Below, piece after piece: positions 17,571 to 26,313 of a stretch of DNA of 64,000 nucleotides. A model generated the notes under the pieces. The model made no database searches. It was not told the origin of the DNA and saw only the letters and a program-made list of their open reading frames with translations. Both the position numbers and the translations under genes were made by a program. Position 1 is the first letter of the stretch; every line of letters starts with the position of its first letter. Origin of the DNA: JAAYOS01 sp050950785 (GTDB lineage Bacteria; Bacillota; Clostridia; Oscillospirales; JAAYOS01); contig JBMNIG010000023.1 of the NCBI GenBank assembly GCA_050950785.1, forward strand, positions 1 to 64,000. The letters are read 5' to 3'.

Positions 17571-19139
17571 TCACCCATCCCTTGGTGCATCTTCTTTTAT
17601 CAGTTGGAATGTCACCTTTAATGCCGGAGGTGATTTTGCGGCAAATTTTTTATCCGCCTTATGACCGGGAATTGCGCAGATGCCGGATCGGGAAACAATA
17701 ACAGGTCTGAAGGCACGTTCCTGCCTGGGGATCTTCATCTCAACATATAGTTTTTTCAAGGTTTTAGTCCAGCCGCGTCCAATAGGGGATATGCTATCTC
17801 CCGTTTGGTAGCCCCGTACGTACAAGCCTGAATCGATAAGCCGTGGATCTAAAAACACTACATTAACTATATTGCTCATCTTGCTGTTATATATATCAAG
17901 AGCATGCGGCTCACAAAAGTTGTCATCACTTGATCCGCCGCTTGAATGAATCGTCTTCTTTTTCAACACACTCGATTCGTATTCGATCGTATCAACGATT
18001 TCAACAGTTATGGTCCAGGAGCCAAATATTGTTTCGCCGAGCCTGAGAGGTTTTTCCTCTTCTGCCTTCTGTTGCTTAGAGCATGTATTTGCGCACTCTT
18101 TGCTCTGAATCAAATTTTTGCCTGTAAACAATATTTTGCCATATCTACAGCATGCTAAAACACCTCCGGGGAGATGGACCTCTCCGGATGCGGATGAACC
18201 GGCAGCAAGTTCAATGACTGCCACTGTATGCTTTAATGCTAAATCCGGGGCAAACACCGAAGAGTTGCCCTCATTGGTAGGACTTGTGGCATGCAATTTT
18301 CCGTAGGCTATCGCATACAAGCGCTTTACAACACGACCGGCAAGCCCAACCGGCAAGCTCGTTAGCAAATCACGTGCAACAGCTACATCGTCGGAGTCGC
18401 TGATCGGTATCGATTCTGCGGTAGCCTCGAGATACTCAGCATCACTCCTAAGTAATTTTGTAAATTCCGTTATATTATCAACAAACAAAGGATTGATTTC
18501 ACATAACAAGGGGAGAATACGATGCCGAATCCTGTTTCTAAGAAATTTTGTATCAAAATTTGTGTGATCGGTCACAAACTCTATGTCCCGATCCTTCAAA
18601 AAACTCTCTATGGACTCCCTTGAACAATAAAGAAGGGGCCGTATGATCCTACCTCGAACAGGTGGTATTCCTGTCAGTCCGCGCAGACCGGTACCGCGAA
18701 TCAAATTCATAATAACGGTTTCAGCGTTGTCGTTTAGATTGTGGGCAGTGGCTATCTTTGTGCAACCTAAACTGTCTGAAACCCGCTCAAGAAATGCATA
18801 TCTTATACGCCTTGCTGTTTCCTCAATGCCGCCTCCATCTTCCGCGGCTGCTTTAGCAACATCTATCCTCTCAACGGTAAGCGGTAATCCAATCCTCTTG
18901 CAGAGGTTTCGGACATGGTTCTCATCCCTATCCGACTCATCGCCCCGTAGGCAGTGGTTTAGATGAGCGGCATGAAGTGATATCCCCAATTTGTCCGTTT
19001 GCTCGTTTAGGAGCACAGCCAGTGCCGTGGAGTCGGCTCCACCCGAAAGAGCTATCAGCACTCTGTCGCCTCTTTGCAGCATTTGGTAGTCGGCTGCTGC
19101 AGAAAGAAGATTTGTCGCCAGTTCGTCGGCGCGCCCCAT
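17571..19139 (-). CDS. tilS: tRNA(Ile)-lysidine synthase TilS
   Basis: This enzyme changes the wobble C34 of tRNA-Ile(CAU) to lysidine, so that the tRNA reads AUA. The PP-loop LSGGADSTA (about 31-39) binds ATP, and LNHCLRGDESDRDENHV and the GIEETARRIRYAFL helix are typical of the N-terminal domain. The C-terminal TilS domain is seen near the end (GDSISPIGRGWTKTLKKLYVEMKIP). At 522 residues it is longer than most; a hydrophilic, low-complexity stretch about 345-420 (Cys/Lys/Ser-rich) accounts for the excess. ATG follows GGAGG by 7 bases. A 294-bp AT-rich gap without a gene separates it from hpt. Confidence 0.95.
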   Translation of the reverse strand: MGRADELATNLLSAAADYQMLQRGDRVLIALSGGADSTALAVLLNEQTDKLGISLHAAHLNHCLRGDESDRDENHVRNLCKRIGLPLTVERIDVAKAAAEDGGGIEETARRIRYAFLERVSDSLGCTKIATAHNLNDNAETVIMNLIRGTGLRGLTGIPPVRGRIIRPLLYCSRESIESFLKDRDIEFVTDHTNFDTKFLRNRIRHRILPLLCEINPLFVDNITEFTKLLRSDAEYLEATAESIPISDSDDVAVARDLLTSLPVGLAGRVVKRLYAIAYGKLHATSPTNEGNSSVFAPDLALKHTVAVIELAAGSSASGEVHLPGGVLACCRYGKILFTGKNLIQSKECANTCSKQQKAEEEKPLRLGETIFGSWTITVEIVDTIEYESSVLKKKTIHSSGGSSDDNFCEPHALDIYNSKMSNIVNVVFLDPRLIDSGLYVRGYQTGDSISPIGRGWTKTLKKLYVEMKIPRQERAFRPVIVSRSGICAIPGHKADKKFAAKSPPALKVTFQLIKEDAPRDG

Positions 19140-19252
19140 ATCCGGTACCTCCGTTTTCGAGCTTCATTTGCTTACTTACTCATACTCATACTTTTGCTCG
19201 CACTCACATACTCACAATCTCCAATATTATCATCGTAACATTATTACTATAT

Positions 19253-20587
19253 TTACTCTTCGGTATGTATGCGTTCCCTCGATGCAAACAAAGTATACTG
19301 TGGGATCCACTGCAGTTCTATCGTTCCCGTGCCGCCGTGCCTGTTTTTCGCCACTATGCACTCAGCGATGTTTCTTCTGTCGGTGTCTTCGTTATAATAT
19401 TCATCCCTATATAGAAACATGATAATGTCGGCGTCCTGCTCAATGGCTCCCGATTCTCGAAGGTCTGAAAGCATTGGCCTTTTGTCTGTTCGCTTTTCGT
19501 TTGCACGTGAGAGCTGACTAAGGCACAGTACCGGAACAGAAAGCTCCTTTGCCATAATCTTAAGGGATCTTGAAATCTCAGACACTTCCTGCACGCGGTT
19601 TTCACTTCTTCTCCCGCCCAACTGCATCAGCTGCAGATAGTCAATGATTATGAGTCCTAAATTTTCAACCCGGCGGCATTTTGCCTTCATCTCGGTAGGA
19701 GTTATTGAGGGGTTGTCGTCAATACGTATATCGCAACGACTAAGGCTTTCCGAAGCTACAGCAATTTTTGCCCAGTCGTTCTCGTTCAAGTCACCTGTAA
19801 GCAGTTTTTTTGAATCAACAAAGGCTTCCGCCGCCAAAAGACGGTTGGCCAACTGTTCTTTCGACATCTCCAGCGAAAATATAACTACTGCCTTCTTCTC
19901 CTTTTTCGCCGCTGCCAATGCCATATTGAGGGCAATCGATGTCTTTCCCATTCCCGGACGGGAAGCTACTAATACCAGGTCGGTCTTGTTCAACCCGGTT
20001 ATCATGTTGTCCAGCTCGCCAAACCCTGTTGGCAGACCGGGGATCTGCCCCTTGTTTTTTGCAAGCTCATTTAGATTTTCGTAGACATCGATCAAAACAG
20101 TGGATATATGGGCAAACCCCTGATCGGACCGTCCTTGACGGATGGCATATATCTTCTGTTCTGCAGCATCGAGGATGTCGGCGGCTTCGCCTTCTTCGTT
20201 GTAAACCATGCCGGAAACTTCTCCGGCCACCGCAGCCACCTGCCGCAAAAGGGATTTGTCGCGAACGATTTTCGCATAATGGCGCACATTTGCCGCAGTG
20301 GGCGTGATCTCCATAAGCTGCATGACATAGTTGCGGCTTACTTGTTCGTCATATACTCCCCGAATCTTCATTCTGTCGAGGACTGTTATCGGGTCGATCG
20401 GCTGTGAAAAGCTGAACATTGAGTGAATAGTCTCAAATATATCCCGATTCTGATCGATATAGAAGTCCTCAGGCTTCAGTATCTCGATGACATCGGGCAC
20501 ACAGCGAGAGTCGATAATCATCGATCCGATCACCGACTGTTCAGCCTCCATACTATAAGGCACACGTTTGCCCAAAAGCTCATCCAT
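19253..20587 (-). CDS. dnaB: replicative DNA helicase DnaB
   Basis: A 444-residue helicase that unwinds DNA at the replication fork. The N-terminal primase-interaction domain begins with RVPYSMEAEQSVIGSMI. The RecA-like domain has GLPTGFGELDNMITGLN followed by Walker A SRPGMGKTS (209-217), Walker B LIIIDYLQLM and the conserved LSQLSRANEKRTDKRPMLSD segment. Length is normal. It follows rplI by 58 bp, in the usual gdpP-rplI-dnaB block. Confidence 0.97.
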   Translation of the reverse strand: MDELLGKRVPYSMEAEQSVIGSMIIDSRCVPDVIEILKPEDFYIDQNRDIFETIHSMFSFSQPIDPITVLDRMKIRGVYDEQVSRNYVMQLMEITPTAANVRHYAKIVRDKSLLRQVAAVAGEVSGMVYNEEGEAADILDAAEQKIYAIRQGRSDQGFAHISTVLIDVYENLNELAKNKGQIPGLPTGFGELDNMITGLNKTDLVLVASRPGMGKTSIALNMALAAAKKEKKAVVIFSLEMSKEQLANRLLAAEAFVDSKKLLTGDLNENDWAKIAVASESLSRCDIRIDDNPSITPTEMKAKCRRVENLGLIIIDYLQLMQLGGRRSENRVQEVSEISRSLKIMAKELSVPVLCLSQLSRANEKRTDKRPMLSDLRESGAIEQDADIIMFLYRDEYYNEDTDRRNIAECIVAKNRHGGTGTIELQWIPQYTLFASRERIHTEE

Positions 20588-20645
20588 ACTTACATCCCTC
20601 GCCGGCTTTATTTGTTGATGTTACTCTTTTAATGTTACTCAGCGG

Positions 20646-21092
20646 CTACTCTTCGGTTACCAGTACCATAAGTGTTGCATTGATATCATAGCCAAGTTTT
20701 GCTGTTAGTTGAAAGTTTCCGTATTGTTTTATTGGCTCATCCATTACGATCTTGCGTTTGTCTATGTCGATGCCGTGCTGTTTGCTAAGCTCCTCTGAAA
20801 TTTCCTTTGAAGTCACCGATCCAAAAAGTTTGCCATTGGCGCCGGCTTTGGCCTTGACCCTGACCACCTTTGATTGCAGGCTCTCTGCAATCCCCGCAAG
20901 CCGCTCCCTTTCGCGCTTCTCTGCGGCAGCCTCAGCTTTCTTGCGCTGCTTGGCCGCATTCAGTGCATCGGGAGTCGCCTCTATGGCAAGCTTTCTTGGA
21001 ATCAGAAAGTTACGTGCGTATCCGTTGGAAACATTCACGATGTCCCCTTTTTTACCATGTCCTTTTACATCCTGCTGTAAAACAACCTTCAT
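20646..21092 (-). CDS. rplI: 50S ribosomal protein L9
   Basis: A 148-residue protein of the large ribosomal subunit. It begins MKVVLQQDVKGHGKKGDIV and has NGYARNFLIPRKLAIEAT, the L9 signature. The start at 21090-21092 is chosen over an in-frame codon nine residues earlier because all L9 proteins begin with MKVVL-like words. A long central helix (about 40-75, Ala/Lys/Glu-rich) joins the two domains, as in known L9. It lies 85 bp after gdpP. Confidence 0.97.
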   Translation of the reverse strand: MKVVLQQDVKGHGKKGDIVNVSNGYARNFLIPRKLAIEATPDALNAAKQRKKAEAAAEKRERERLAGIAESLQSKVVRVKAKAGANGKLFGSVTSKEISEELSKQHGIDIDKRKIVMDEPIKQYGNFQLTAKLGYDINATLMVLVTEE

Positions 21093-21177
21093 AATGAACC
21101 TCTTTTCTCCGGTGCACATTTATTATTATCATCCGCATGAATACACCGGGTCTCATGCTGATTAAAACTATAATGAT

Positions 21178-23157
21178 CTATTTGTCAAGGTATTCATCTA
21201 TTACCTGATATAGGCGGCTTAATACGACCTCGGGACTCTGGCCCTTTATCTGGGCACCGGCCATGTTGAGATGACCGCCTCCACCCATTTTTTCAAGAAT
21301 GACCTGAACATTTATATGTCCCAGGGATCTGGCGGAGATCACGATCTCATCACCTTCAGGGAAAAGCACAAAGGAGGCCTGCACGTCGAGTACATTAAGC
21401 AATTCATCTGCGGCCTGTGCTGCCGTTGTCCTGTCGACAGTCTTTTCAGACAGTGATACTGCTATTCCACACCGGTGCATGAGCGCCCGGCGAACTATAT
21501 CATACCTGTCGACACAGCTTTCAAAGTCGGTCTGGAACAGACGCTTTATTTCCACCGTGTCAGCTCCCGCGCTTCGTAAACGGGCAGCAGCTTCAAATGT
21601 TCTCACACCTGTCCGCATCGAGAAATTCTTCGTGTCAAGCACTATGCCAGCGAGCATTGCCTCGGCTTCCACCTTGAGAATAGGGGACTGGTCACCCATA
21701 TAGCTTAAAAGCTCGCTGACCAACTCGGAGGCGGATGATGCGTATGGCTCATGGAAATTTAGGGCGGCATTGTCAATGTAGCTTGCGGCACGCCTATGGT
21801 GATCGATAACGGCAACCCGGTTGCACGACAGTAGGAGCTCTTCCGACTCCACCATATCGGGTCTGTTAACATCCGTTACAACAAGAAGTGTCCGATTGTC
21901 CGCCAGGAGAATTGCATCGGTAGGTGAAATGATCACGCCCTGATACTCCGGTAATTCACTTAATCTCTGTAATAGCGAAGCCGCGGCTGTGTTGTTGCGA
22001 TCCACCACAATATAAGCTTTTTTGCCCAGCTTCCTTGCAGCACACACAACTCCGGCAGCCGATCCAATGCTATCGAGATCGGACATCTTGTGGCTCATTA
22101 CCATGACGTCGCTGGAGTCCTTGATCAATTGCGACAAGGCATTGGCCATGACCCTGCTCTTGACCTTGGTGCGCTTCTGGATTTCCTGGGTCTGACCGCC
22201 GTAAAACTCAAAGTTCAGCCTGTTCTTTATGACCGCTTGGTCACCGCCCCGGCTCAAAGCCATATCTATGGCCAAAAGGGCATATCTGAGGTTTACTGCG
22301 TAGTTTTCCCCGTCAACTCCAATTCCTATGCTGAGGGTCAAGGGTATTGGTCCGGTAAACATTGATTTTGTTTCTTCCAGTATTGAGAATTGGCTTTTAA
22401 CAAGTTTTTTTAGGTCCTTTTTCTCCATTAAGAGCAGGTACCTGTCCCTGTCGTATTTTCTCAATAAGAAATCTGACTCCGCTGCCCATTTGCTGATCGC
22501 ATCATCAAGATCTATTAGCAGCTTTGAGGTATCGTTTGAGCTAGAGGTCTTTGAAAGCTCTTCATAGTTATCTATCAGTACGATAACCACAACAGGCCGC
22601 GACTCTTCGTAGAGCATTTTCATCTGACGTTGCTCGGTCACGTCAATAAAGTAGATGGTGCCAAAAACCCCCGACCTACCCTCGACTGTTGCGGTATTTC
22701 CGTAGAGTGAGTATATCCTGTCACCGATCGTCAAATCATTCTGAGATGCACTGCGGCCTTCCATCAGCCACCGTACATCAATATCGTGGATTATGTCTGT
22801 AAGTTTGATCTCAAAGGTGTGTTGGCGTTCACCTGTGATGGTATGAAAAAGATCGTTACACCAGATAACTTCGCCCGTCTCCACCCGAATTATTACGGTA
22901 GGGAAGGGCGATGCGCTGACTGAATTTGTAGTTGCTTCGCCAATGCTTGATGCCACGCTGTCTATGAGCGCCAATATTTCCTTTCTGCGCTTAGCGGCAG
23001 CATTGCGATAAATAAGGTACTGAGCGGCAAGAAGGAGGAGACCCGCCGCCCCAACATGACGATTTATCCACAAAACTGCTATGAAAAAAATCATAGATAC
23101 TATAAAGTAGGCCCTCATTCCCGGTTCGAGGAGCCTTGTGATCCTCTTGTTCTTCAA
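21178..23157 (-). CDS. gdpP: cyclic-di-AMP phosphodiesterase GdpP (DHH family)
   Basis: A 659-residue membrane enzyme that hydrolyses the second messenger c-di-AMP. It has two membrane segments (about 14-50), a PAS-like sensor region (about 80-175), a degenerate GGDEF domain (about 185-310, with SDFLLRKYDRDRYLLLMEK in place of the active GGDEF loop), the DHH domain with SHKMSDLDS (355-363) and IDHHRR (451-456), and a DHHA1 domain ending in the GGGGHLNMAG motif. The start is TTG (23155-23157) behind AAAGGAGGAGG. It heads the gdpP-rplI-dnaB unit and has its own promoter at 23193-23221. Confidence 0.95.
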   Translation of the reverse strand: MKNKRITRLLEPGMRAYFIVSMIFFIAVLWINRHVGAAGLLLLAAQYLIYRNAAAKRRKEILALIDSVASSIGEATTNSVSASPFPTVIIRVETGEVIWCNDLFHTITGERQHTFEIKLTDIIHDIDVRWLMEGRSASQNDLTIGDRIYSLYGNTATVEGRSGVFGTIYFIDVTEQRQMKMLYEESRPVVVIVLIDNYEELSKTSSSNDTSKLLIDLDDAISKWAAESDFLLRKYDRDRYLLLMEKKDLKKLVKSQFSILEETKSMFTGPIPLTLSIGIGVDGENYAVNLRYALLAIDMALSRGGDQAVIKNRLNFEFYGGQTQEIQKRTKVKSRVMANALSQLIKDSSDVMVMSHKMSDLDSIGSAAGVVCAARKLGKKAYIVVDRNNTAAASLLQRLSELPEYQGVIISPTDAILLADNRTLLVVTDVNRPDMVESEELLLSCNRVAVIDHHRRAASYIDNAALNFHEPYASSASELVSELLSYMGDQSPILKVEAEAMLAGIVLDTKNFSMRTGVRTFEAAARLRSAGADTVEIKRLFQTDFESCVDRYDIVRRALMHRCGIAVSLSEKTVDRTTAAQAADELLNVLDVQASFVLFPEGDEIVISARSLGHINVQVILEKMGGGGHLNMAGAQIKGQSPEVVLSRLYQVIDEYLDK

Positions 23158-23192
23158 AATTCCTCCTCCTTTAATAGGGCAGCTATGCGGCT

Positions 23193-23221
23193 ATTATAAC
23201 AGACTTTACAGCCAAAAACAA
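23193..23221 (-). promoter_or_regulatory. sigma-A promoter of gdpP
   Basis: The minus strand reads TTGTTT (23216-23221), 17 bp and TATAAT (23193-23198). It is arranged back-to-back with the plus-strand promoter at 23234-23262. Confidence 0.7.
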
Positions 23222-23233
23222 CGCAAAAGCGTA

Positions 23234-23262
23234 TTGATTATGCTAAAATAGTTTAGTATAAT
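23234..23262 (+). promoter_or_regulatory. sigma-A promoter of the 101-residue unknown gene
   Basis: TTGATT (23234-23239), 17-bp spacer, TATAAT (23257-23262), about 73 bp before the ATG at 23336. Confidence 0.7.
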
Positions 23263-23335
23263 TGTATTGGTTATTAAAAATGGGTTGACTTCGGAAATAT
23301 ACATTCCGTTGTGGACCGAACAAAGGGGTATAGAT

Positions 23336-23641
23336 ATGGCAAAAAATCATCTGCTCTGTGACAAAACGGAAATAATCGTCACTGTACTTATGGGAAATCA
23401 GTGGAGAAACATCAATATTACCGCTGACAAGATAAGACGCATCCAGTTTGATAAGTGCAAGGAAAGGGTGTCGCTTTTTAAGATAGGTGACTCTGAGAAA
23501 ATTTCAATCGAGTACTCTCCGTCGCCGGCACCCGTTGTCCTGTTCAAGCAGAAGGAAAAAAAGTATTTCGAAGATTACAAAAAGCAGCTTGAGAAGTTCG
23601 CTAAGGATAACCACCTTACCTTTGTTGATAATACCAAGTAG
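23336..23641 (+). CDS. hypothetical protein, 101 residues
   Basis: I do not recognise a named family. The product is soluble, with no signal or membrane segment. The first half looks beta-rich (KTEIIVTVLMGNQWRNINIT, then VSLFKIGDSEKISIEY), and the C-terminal third (about 68-93, FKQKEKKYFEDYKKQLEKFA) is a charged amphipathic helix. A small PH-like fold ending in a helix would fit this pattern, but that is only a guess. ATG at 23336 is chosen over an in-frame codon at 23267 because AAAGGGG lies 7 bases upstream. It has its own promoter, and its transcript probably ends at the terminator at 23741-23773. Confidence 0.7.
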   Translation: MAKNHLLCDKTEIIVTVLMGNQWRNINITADKIRRIQFDKCKERVSLFKIGDSEKISIEYSPSPAPVVLFKQKEKKYFEDYKKQLEKFAKDNHLTFVDNTK

Positions 23642-23740
23642 ATCAAAATAGCCAGATAGTTCATAGTTGCAAGTACGGTTAAATAACATTTTATGTTTCC
23701 AATCAGGTTACGTAGATACATATTCTAAATTCTTAAGGTA

Positions 23741-23773
23741 AAAAACTAACCACAATTTTTGTGGTTAGTTTTT
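23741..23773. terminator. bidirectional terminator between the 101-residue gene and the AraC-type gene
   Basis: AAAAACTAACCACAA and TTGTGGTTAGTTTTT form a near-perfect hairpin with A and T runs on both sides, so it can end transcripts from both converging genes. It reaches the last codon of the minus-strand gene. Confidence 0.9.
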
Positions 23774-26094
23774 TATGTACTAATAATCGCTGTTTCGCTC
23801 GACATATCAAGGGTGGCCCGATACTTTGACGGAGCTAGTCCTTCATATTTCTTGAAGGCAACATTTAGTGCGTGACTGTCATAGTATCCACATGCCTCGG
23901 CAATCTTGGTGTAATTTGTCTCTCCTTCTTGAATCAACTTCTTTGCATTTTTTACTCGTAATCTATGCAAATACTCAATCGGACTCCGCCCTGTCCTCGC
24001 CTTAAATCTCTGACTAAGTGACGATCGATTCATACCAAACTTCTCGGCCAGCGAAGATATACTGAGCTGAGGATCACAAAAGTTTAACTTCAAGTAGTGT
24101 TCAACATCACTTATCAATGTTTTCTCAATCTTTTTCGTTTTTCTTTCTTGATATTCAATCATGTAATCAAGAATTTCTTGTGTTGTGTTTACTAAATCAC
24201 CAATGTTCTTAGCATCTATCAGAGCTTCAAAGGGATCTAAACCAACTAGGAAATTGGGATCACTACCATACCCGTATTCAGTCAACGCGGTTAATATTGA
24301 ACTGATAAGTCCGGACGTTTTAACCTTCAACAGGGGTAGGGACGTAATCTTTCTACACTCTGTGGGCAAATTATTAAGATACTTTTTTGCCCTTTGAAAG
24401 TCCCCACCTTTGATACAGTTAATAAAGTTTCTTTCTGTACTAATGGAATACCCGAATGCATCCAAAGGTTCAACGTTATTCTCCGGAAAACAGACCGAAT
24501 CCCTTCTTCCTGTCGCATTCCGGCACTCTAGAATGTCGAGACTCTCCCTACAGACCTGAGGAATTGACGTAATTGCCTGAATTGGAGAGCTAACGGAGAC
24601 AACCAGCCGAACTCCCAGTTTCTTTTCAAAAAATTCTACAACTGTCTTTGCGATCGATATGGTTTGACTGAATAATTTTTGGCTTGGACCATTGCTTGAG
24701 GAAACACAAATTATGGCATCTTCAATGGTACAGATAAAGCAATCATATTTTTTCATTGTCAGCTCTTCCACAGCATTACGAACCGAAAAATTGATCAAAT
24801 TGTTAGACTGATCTAAAGCATCATTGAAGTGTGGGCCTACATCCTCAACTACATACGCGGCAGATATAACTATATCTCCCTCGATCTCGATATTATAGTA
24901 CTCCAGCATTACTTGAAGAGACTCGGAGGGAATATTGCCCTTTACAAGTTTCGTAAGAAACTCATCCTTGAGCTTTTGCTTATGTAAGTTCAGGCTTTCT
25001 TCAAGCATCTTGTTCTCTTTGAGTATATCGCTCAATGAATGCTCAATATACTCATACATATTACGGGGTTCAAAGAGTTCTGTTTCCGCGGGCTTGAGCA
25101 ATTTAGTCAACTTTTCAATTGGCGCGGAGCTTCTTCTTGCAAAGAAAATAGTAAAAATGATCCCAATGACGATAAAGGCCGCCAGCAAAACAAACATAAT
25201 ATGTACAACATTGTTCACTTGGTTTAGATATAGCTCCCTTGGTATTGCACCAAGATAGTTTGCGTTCATTGTTGAGGATTGAACAGTTGTTATGTAGTTT
25301 TCAGATCCAGTGATTTTACCCCAAATGTCTTTAACTGTTGTATTCTCTGCGCAATCGCTTTCTTTTGCAACAAGTGTAAATGATTCATCAATTATTGGTC
25401 CATCATCCATTACAATATAGGTCTGCGCTCCGATAGTCTGCGTGAATTCTCTTAAAATATCAGATAATTCAGATCCCTTTATGCTGATCAAAAGTACGGG
25501 TTGCCGAGATGAAGACGGATAATATCCAAGAGTTCTTATATACAACAAATCCGATATGCCTGTCTCTGTGTCAATATTAAGCTTTACTGCCCCCACAGGA
25601 TGATGTCCAAATGCGTAATCACTGAGATCGGTAAAGCTCATGTGGTAGTATGTCTTTGACCATACATCCAACATTTCTTCCCTGATACATGCCATATTAT
25701 CAAGTGCGAAATGGCCTGTTGGAAAGTATATGGCTATCCTTGAAATCGATGTGTTTTCGATCATTGCATTTCTAATGTCCTCTTGAAGCTGAGTCATTAC
25801 AATTATATCATTTGGTCTTTTACATGTTCCAGCCATTTGTAATGACTGGACCCTGCTGTTGTACATAAATGCTGCTCCCGTTTTGGCAGCATACGTAACA
25901 TAGCTATCCACCACTGTACATATTTGCTTGAGTGACGCAGTATAAATTTGCCCCACTTGTTCCTCTATAATAATCGAAGATAGCCATATCGAAGACAAGC
26001 CTATGCAAAGAATAATTACCAAAAACACAGAATAAGAGAATAAAAATTGACGATATATTTTTGTGGTTTTCTTCGCCAAAAGTTGCTTTTTCAC
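23773..26094 (-). CDS. membrane-bound AraC-family transcriptional regulator with extracytoplasmic sensor
   Basis: A 773-residue one-component regulator. TM1 is about 17-38 and TM2 about 296-320, enclosing an outside sensor region of about 255 residues of the Cache type. After TM2 comes a short linker helix and a cytoplasmic region of about 300 residues. Last is the AraC DNA-binding domain (about 660-765) with two helix-turn-helix motifs: ISSLAEKFGMNRSSLSQRFK and YTKIAEACGYYDSHALNVAF. This layout is typical of Firmicutes regulators that control nearby sugar or glycan uptake genes. The start is GTG (26092-26094) behind AAAGGGGGG. Candidate operator words occur at its own promoter and those of the MBL and solute-binding genes. 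Confidence 0.88.
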   Translation of the reverse strand: MKKQLLAKKTTKIYRQFLFSYSVFLVIILCIGLSSIWLSSIIIEEQVGQIYTASLKQICTVVDSYVTYAAKTGAAFMYNSRVQSLQMAGTCKRPNDIIVMTQLQEDIRNAMIENTSISRIAIYFPTGHFALDNMACIREEMLDVWSKTYYHMSFTDLSDYAFGHHPVGAVKLNIDTETGISDLLYIRTLGYYPSSSRQPVLLISIKGSELSDILREFTQTIGAQTYIVMDDGPIIDESFTLVAKESDCAENTTVKDIWGKITGSENYITTVQSSTMNANYLGAIPRELYLNQVNNVVHIMFVLLAAFIVIGIIFTIFFARRSSAPIEKLTKLLKPAETELFEPRNMYEYIEHSLSDILKENKMLEESLNLHKQKLKDEFLTKLVKGNIPSESLQVMLEYYNIEIEGDIVISAAYVVEDVGPHFNDALDQSNNLINFSVRNAVEELTMKKYDCFICTIEDAIICVSSSNGPSQKLFSQTISIAKTVVEFFEKKLGVRLVVSVSSPIQAITSIPQVCRESLDILECRNATGRRDSVCFPENNVEPLDAFGYSISTERNFINCIKGGDFQRAKKYLNNLPTECRKITSLPLLKVKTSGLISSILTALTEYGYGSDPNFLVGLDPFEALIDAKNIGDLVNTTQEILDYMIEYQERKTKKIEKTLISDVEHYLKLNFCDPQLSISSLAEKFGMNRSSLSQRFKARTGRSPIEYLHRLRVKNAKKLIQEGETNYTKIAEACGYYDSHALNVAFKKYEGLAPSKYRATLDMSSETAIIST

Positions 26095-26135
26095 AAAATT
26101 CCCCCCTTTAGTATAACGTTATAGTATTTGGTTTA

Positions 26136-26165
26136 ATTATACTCTACTTCATATTTGCTTGTCAA
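26136..26165 (-). promoter_or_regulatory. sigma-A promoter of the AraC-type regulator
   Basis: The minus strand reads TTGACA (26160-26165), an 18-bp spacer and TATAAT (26136-26141). The candidate operator word at 26171-26193 ends only a few bases upstream of the -35. Confidence 0.7.
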
Positions 26166-26170
26166 TTTTA

Positions 26171-26193
26171 TGTAGACAATTTGCCAGCTTTTG
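26171..26193. promoter_or_regulatory. candidate AraC operator, TGTAGACAATTTGCCA type
   Basis: TGTAGACAATTTGCCA at 26171-26186 is nearly identical to TGTATACAATTTGGCA at 29261-29276, upstream of the solute-binding gene (14 of 16 positions). It abuts the -35 of the regulator's own promoter. Control by the AraC-type protein is inferred. Confidence 0.4.
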
Positions 26194-26235
26194 TACTAGC
26201 TATTTCAGAGTATTGTTAACAATATGACATCTTAA

Positions 26236-26276
26236 AACAAATAGACAATTGTGTTTTTATCATTCAATGTTAAGAT
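26236..26276 (+). promoter_or_regulatory. promoter of the MBL hydrolase with overlapping candidate operator
   Basis: AACAAATAGACAATTGTG (26236-26253) matches AACAAACGGACAATTGAC on the minus strand at 29083-29100 in 14 of 18 positions. In both places the TTG inside the word is the start of the -35 hexamer. Here the -35 is TTGTGT (26249-26254) and a weak -10 TAAGAT lies at 26271-26276. An activator bound here would fit the weak core promoter. Confidence 0.45.
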
Positions 26277-26313
26277 GAATAATGAATAATTCTTATTAAT
26301 GGGGGACTCTACA

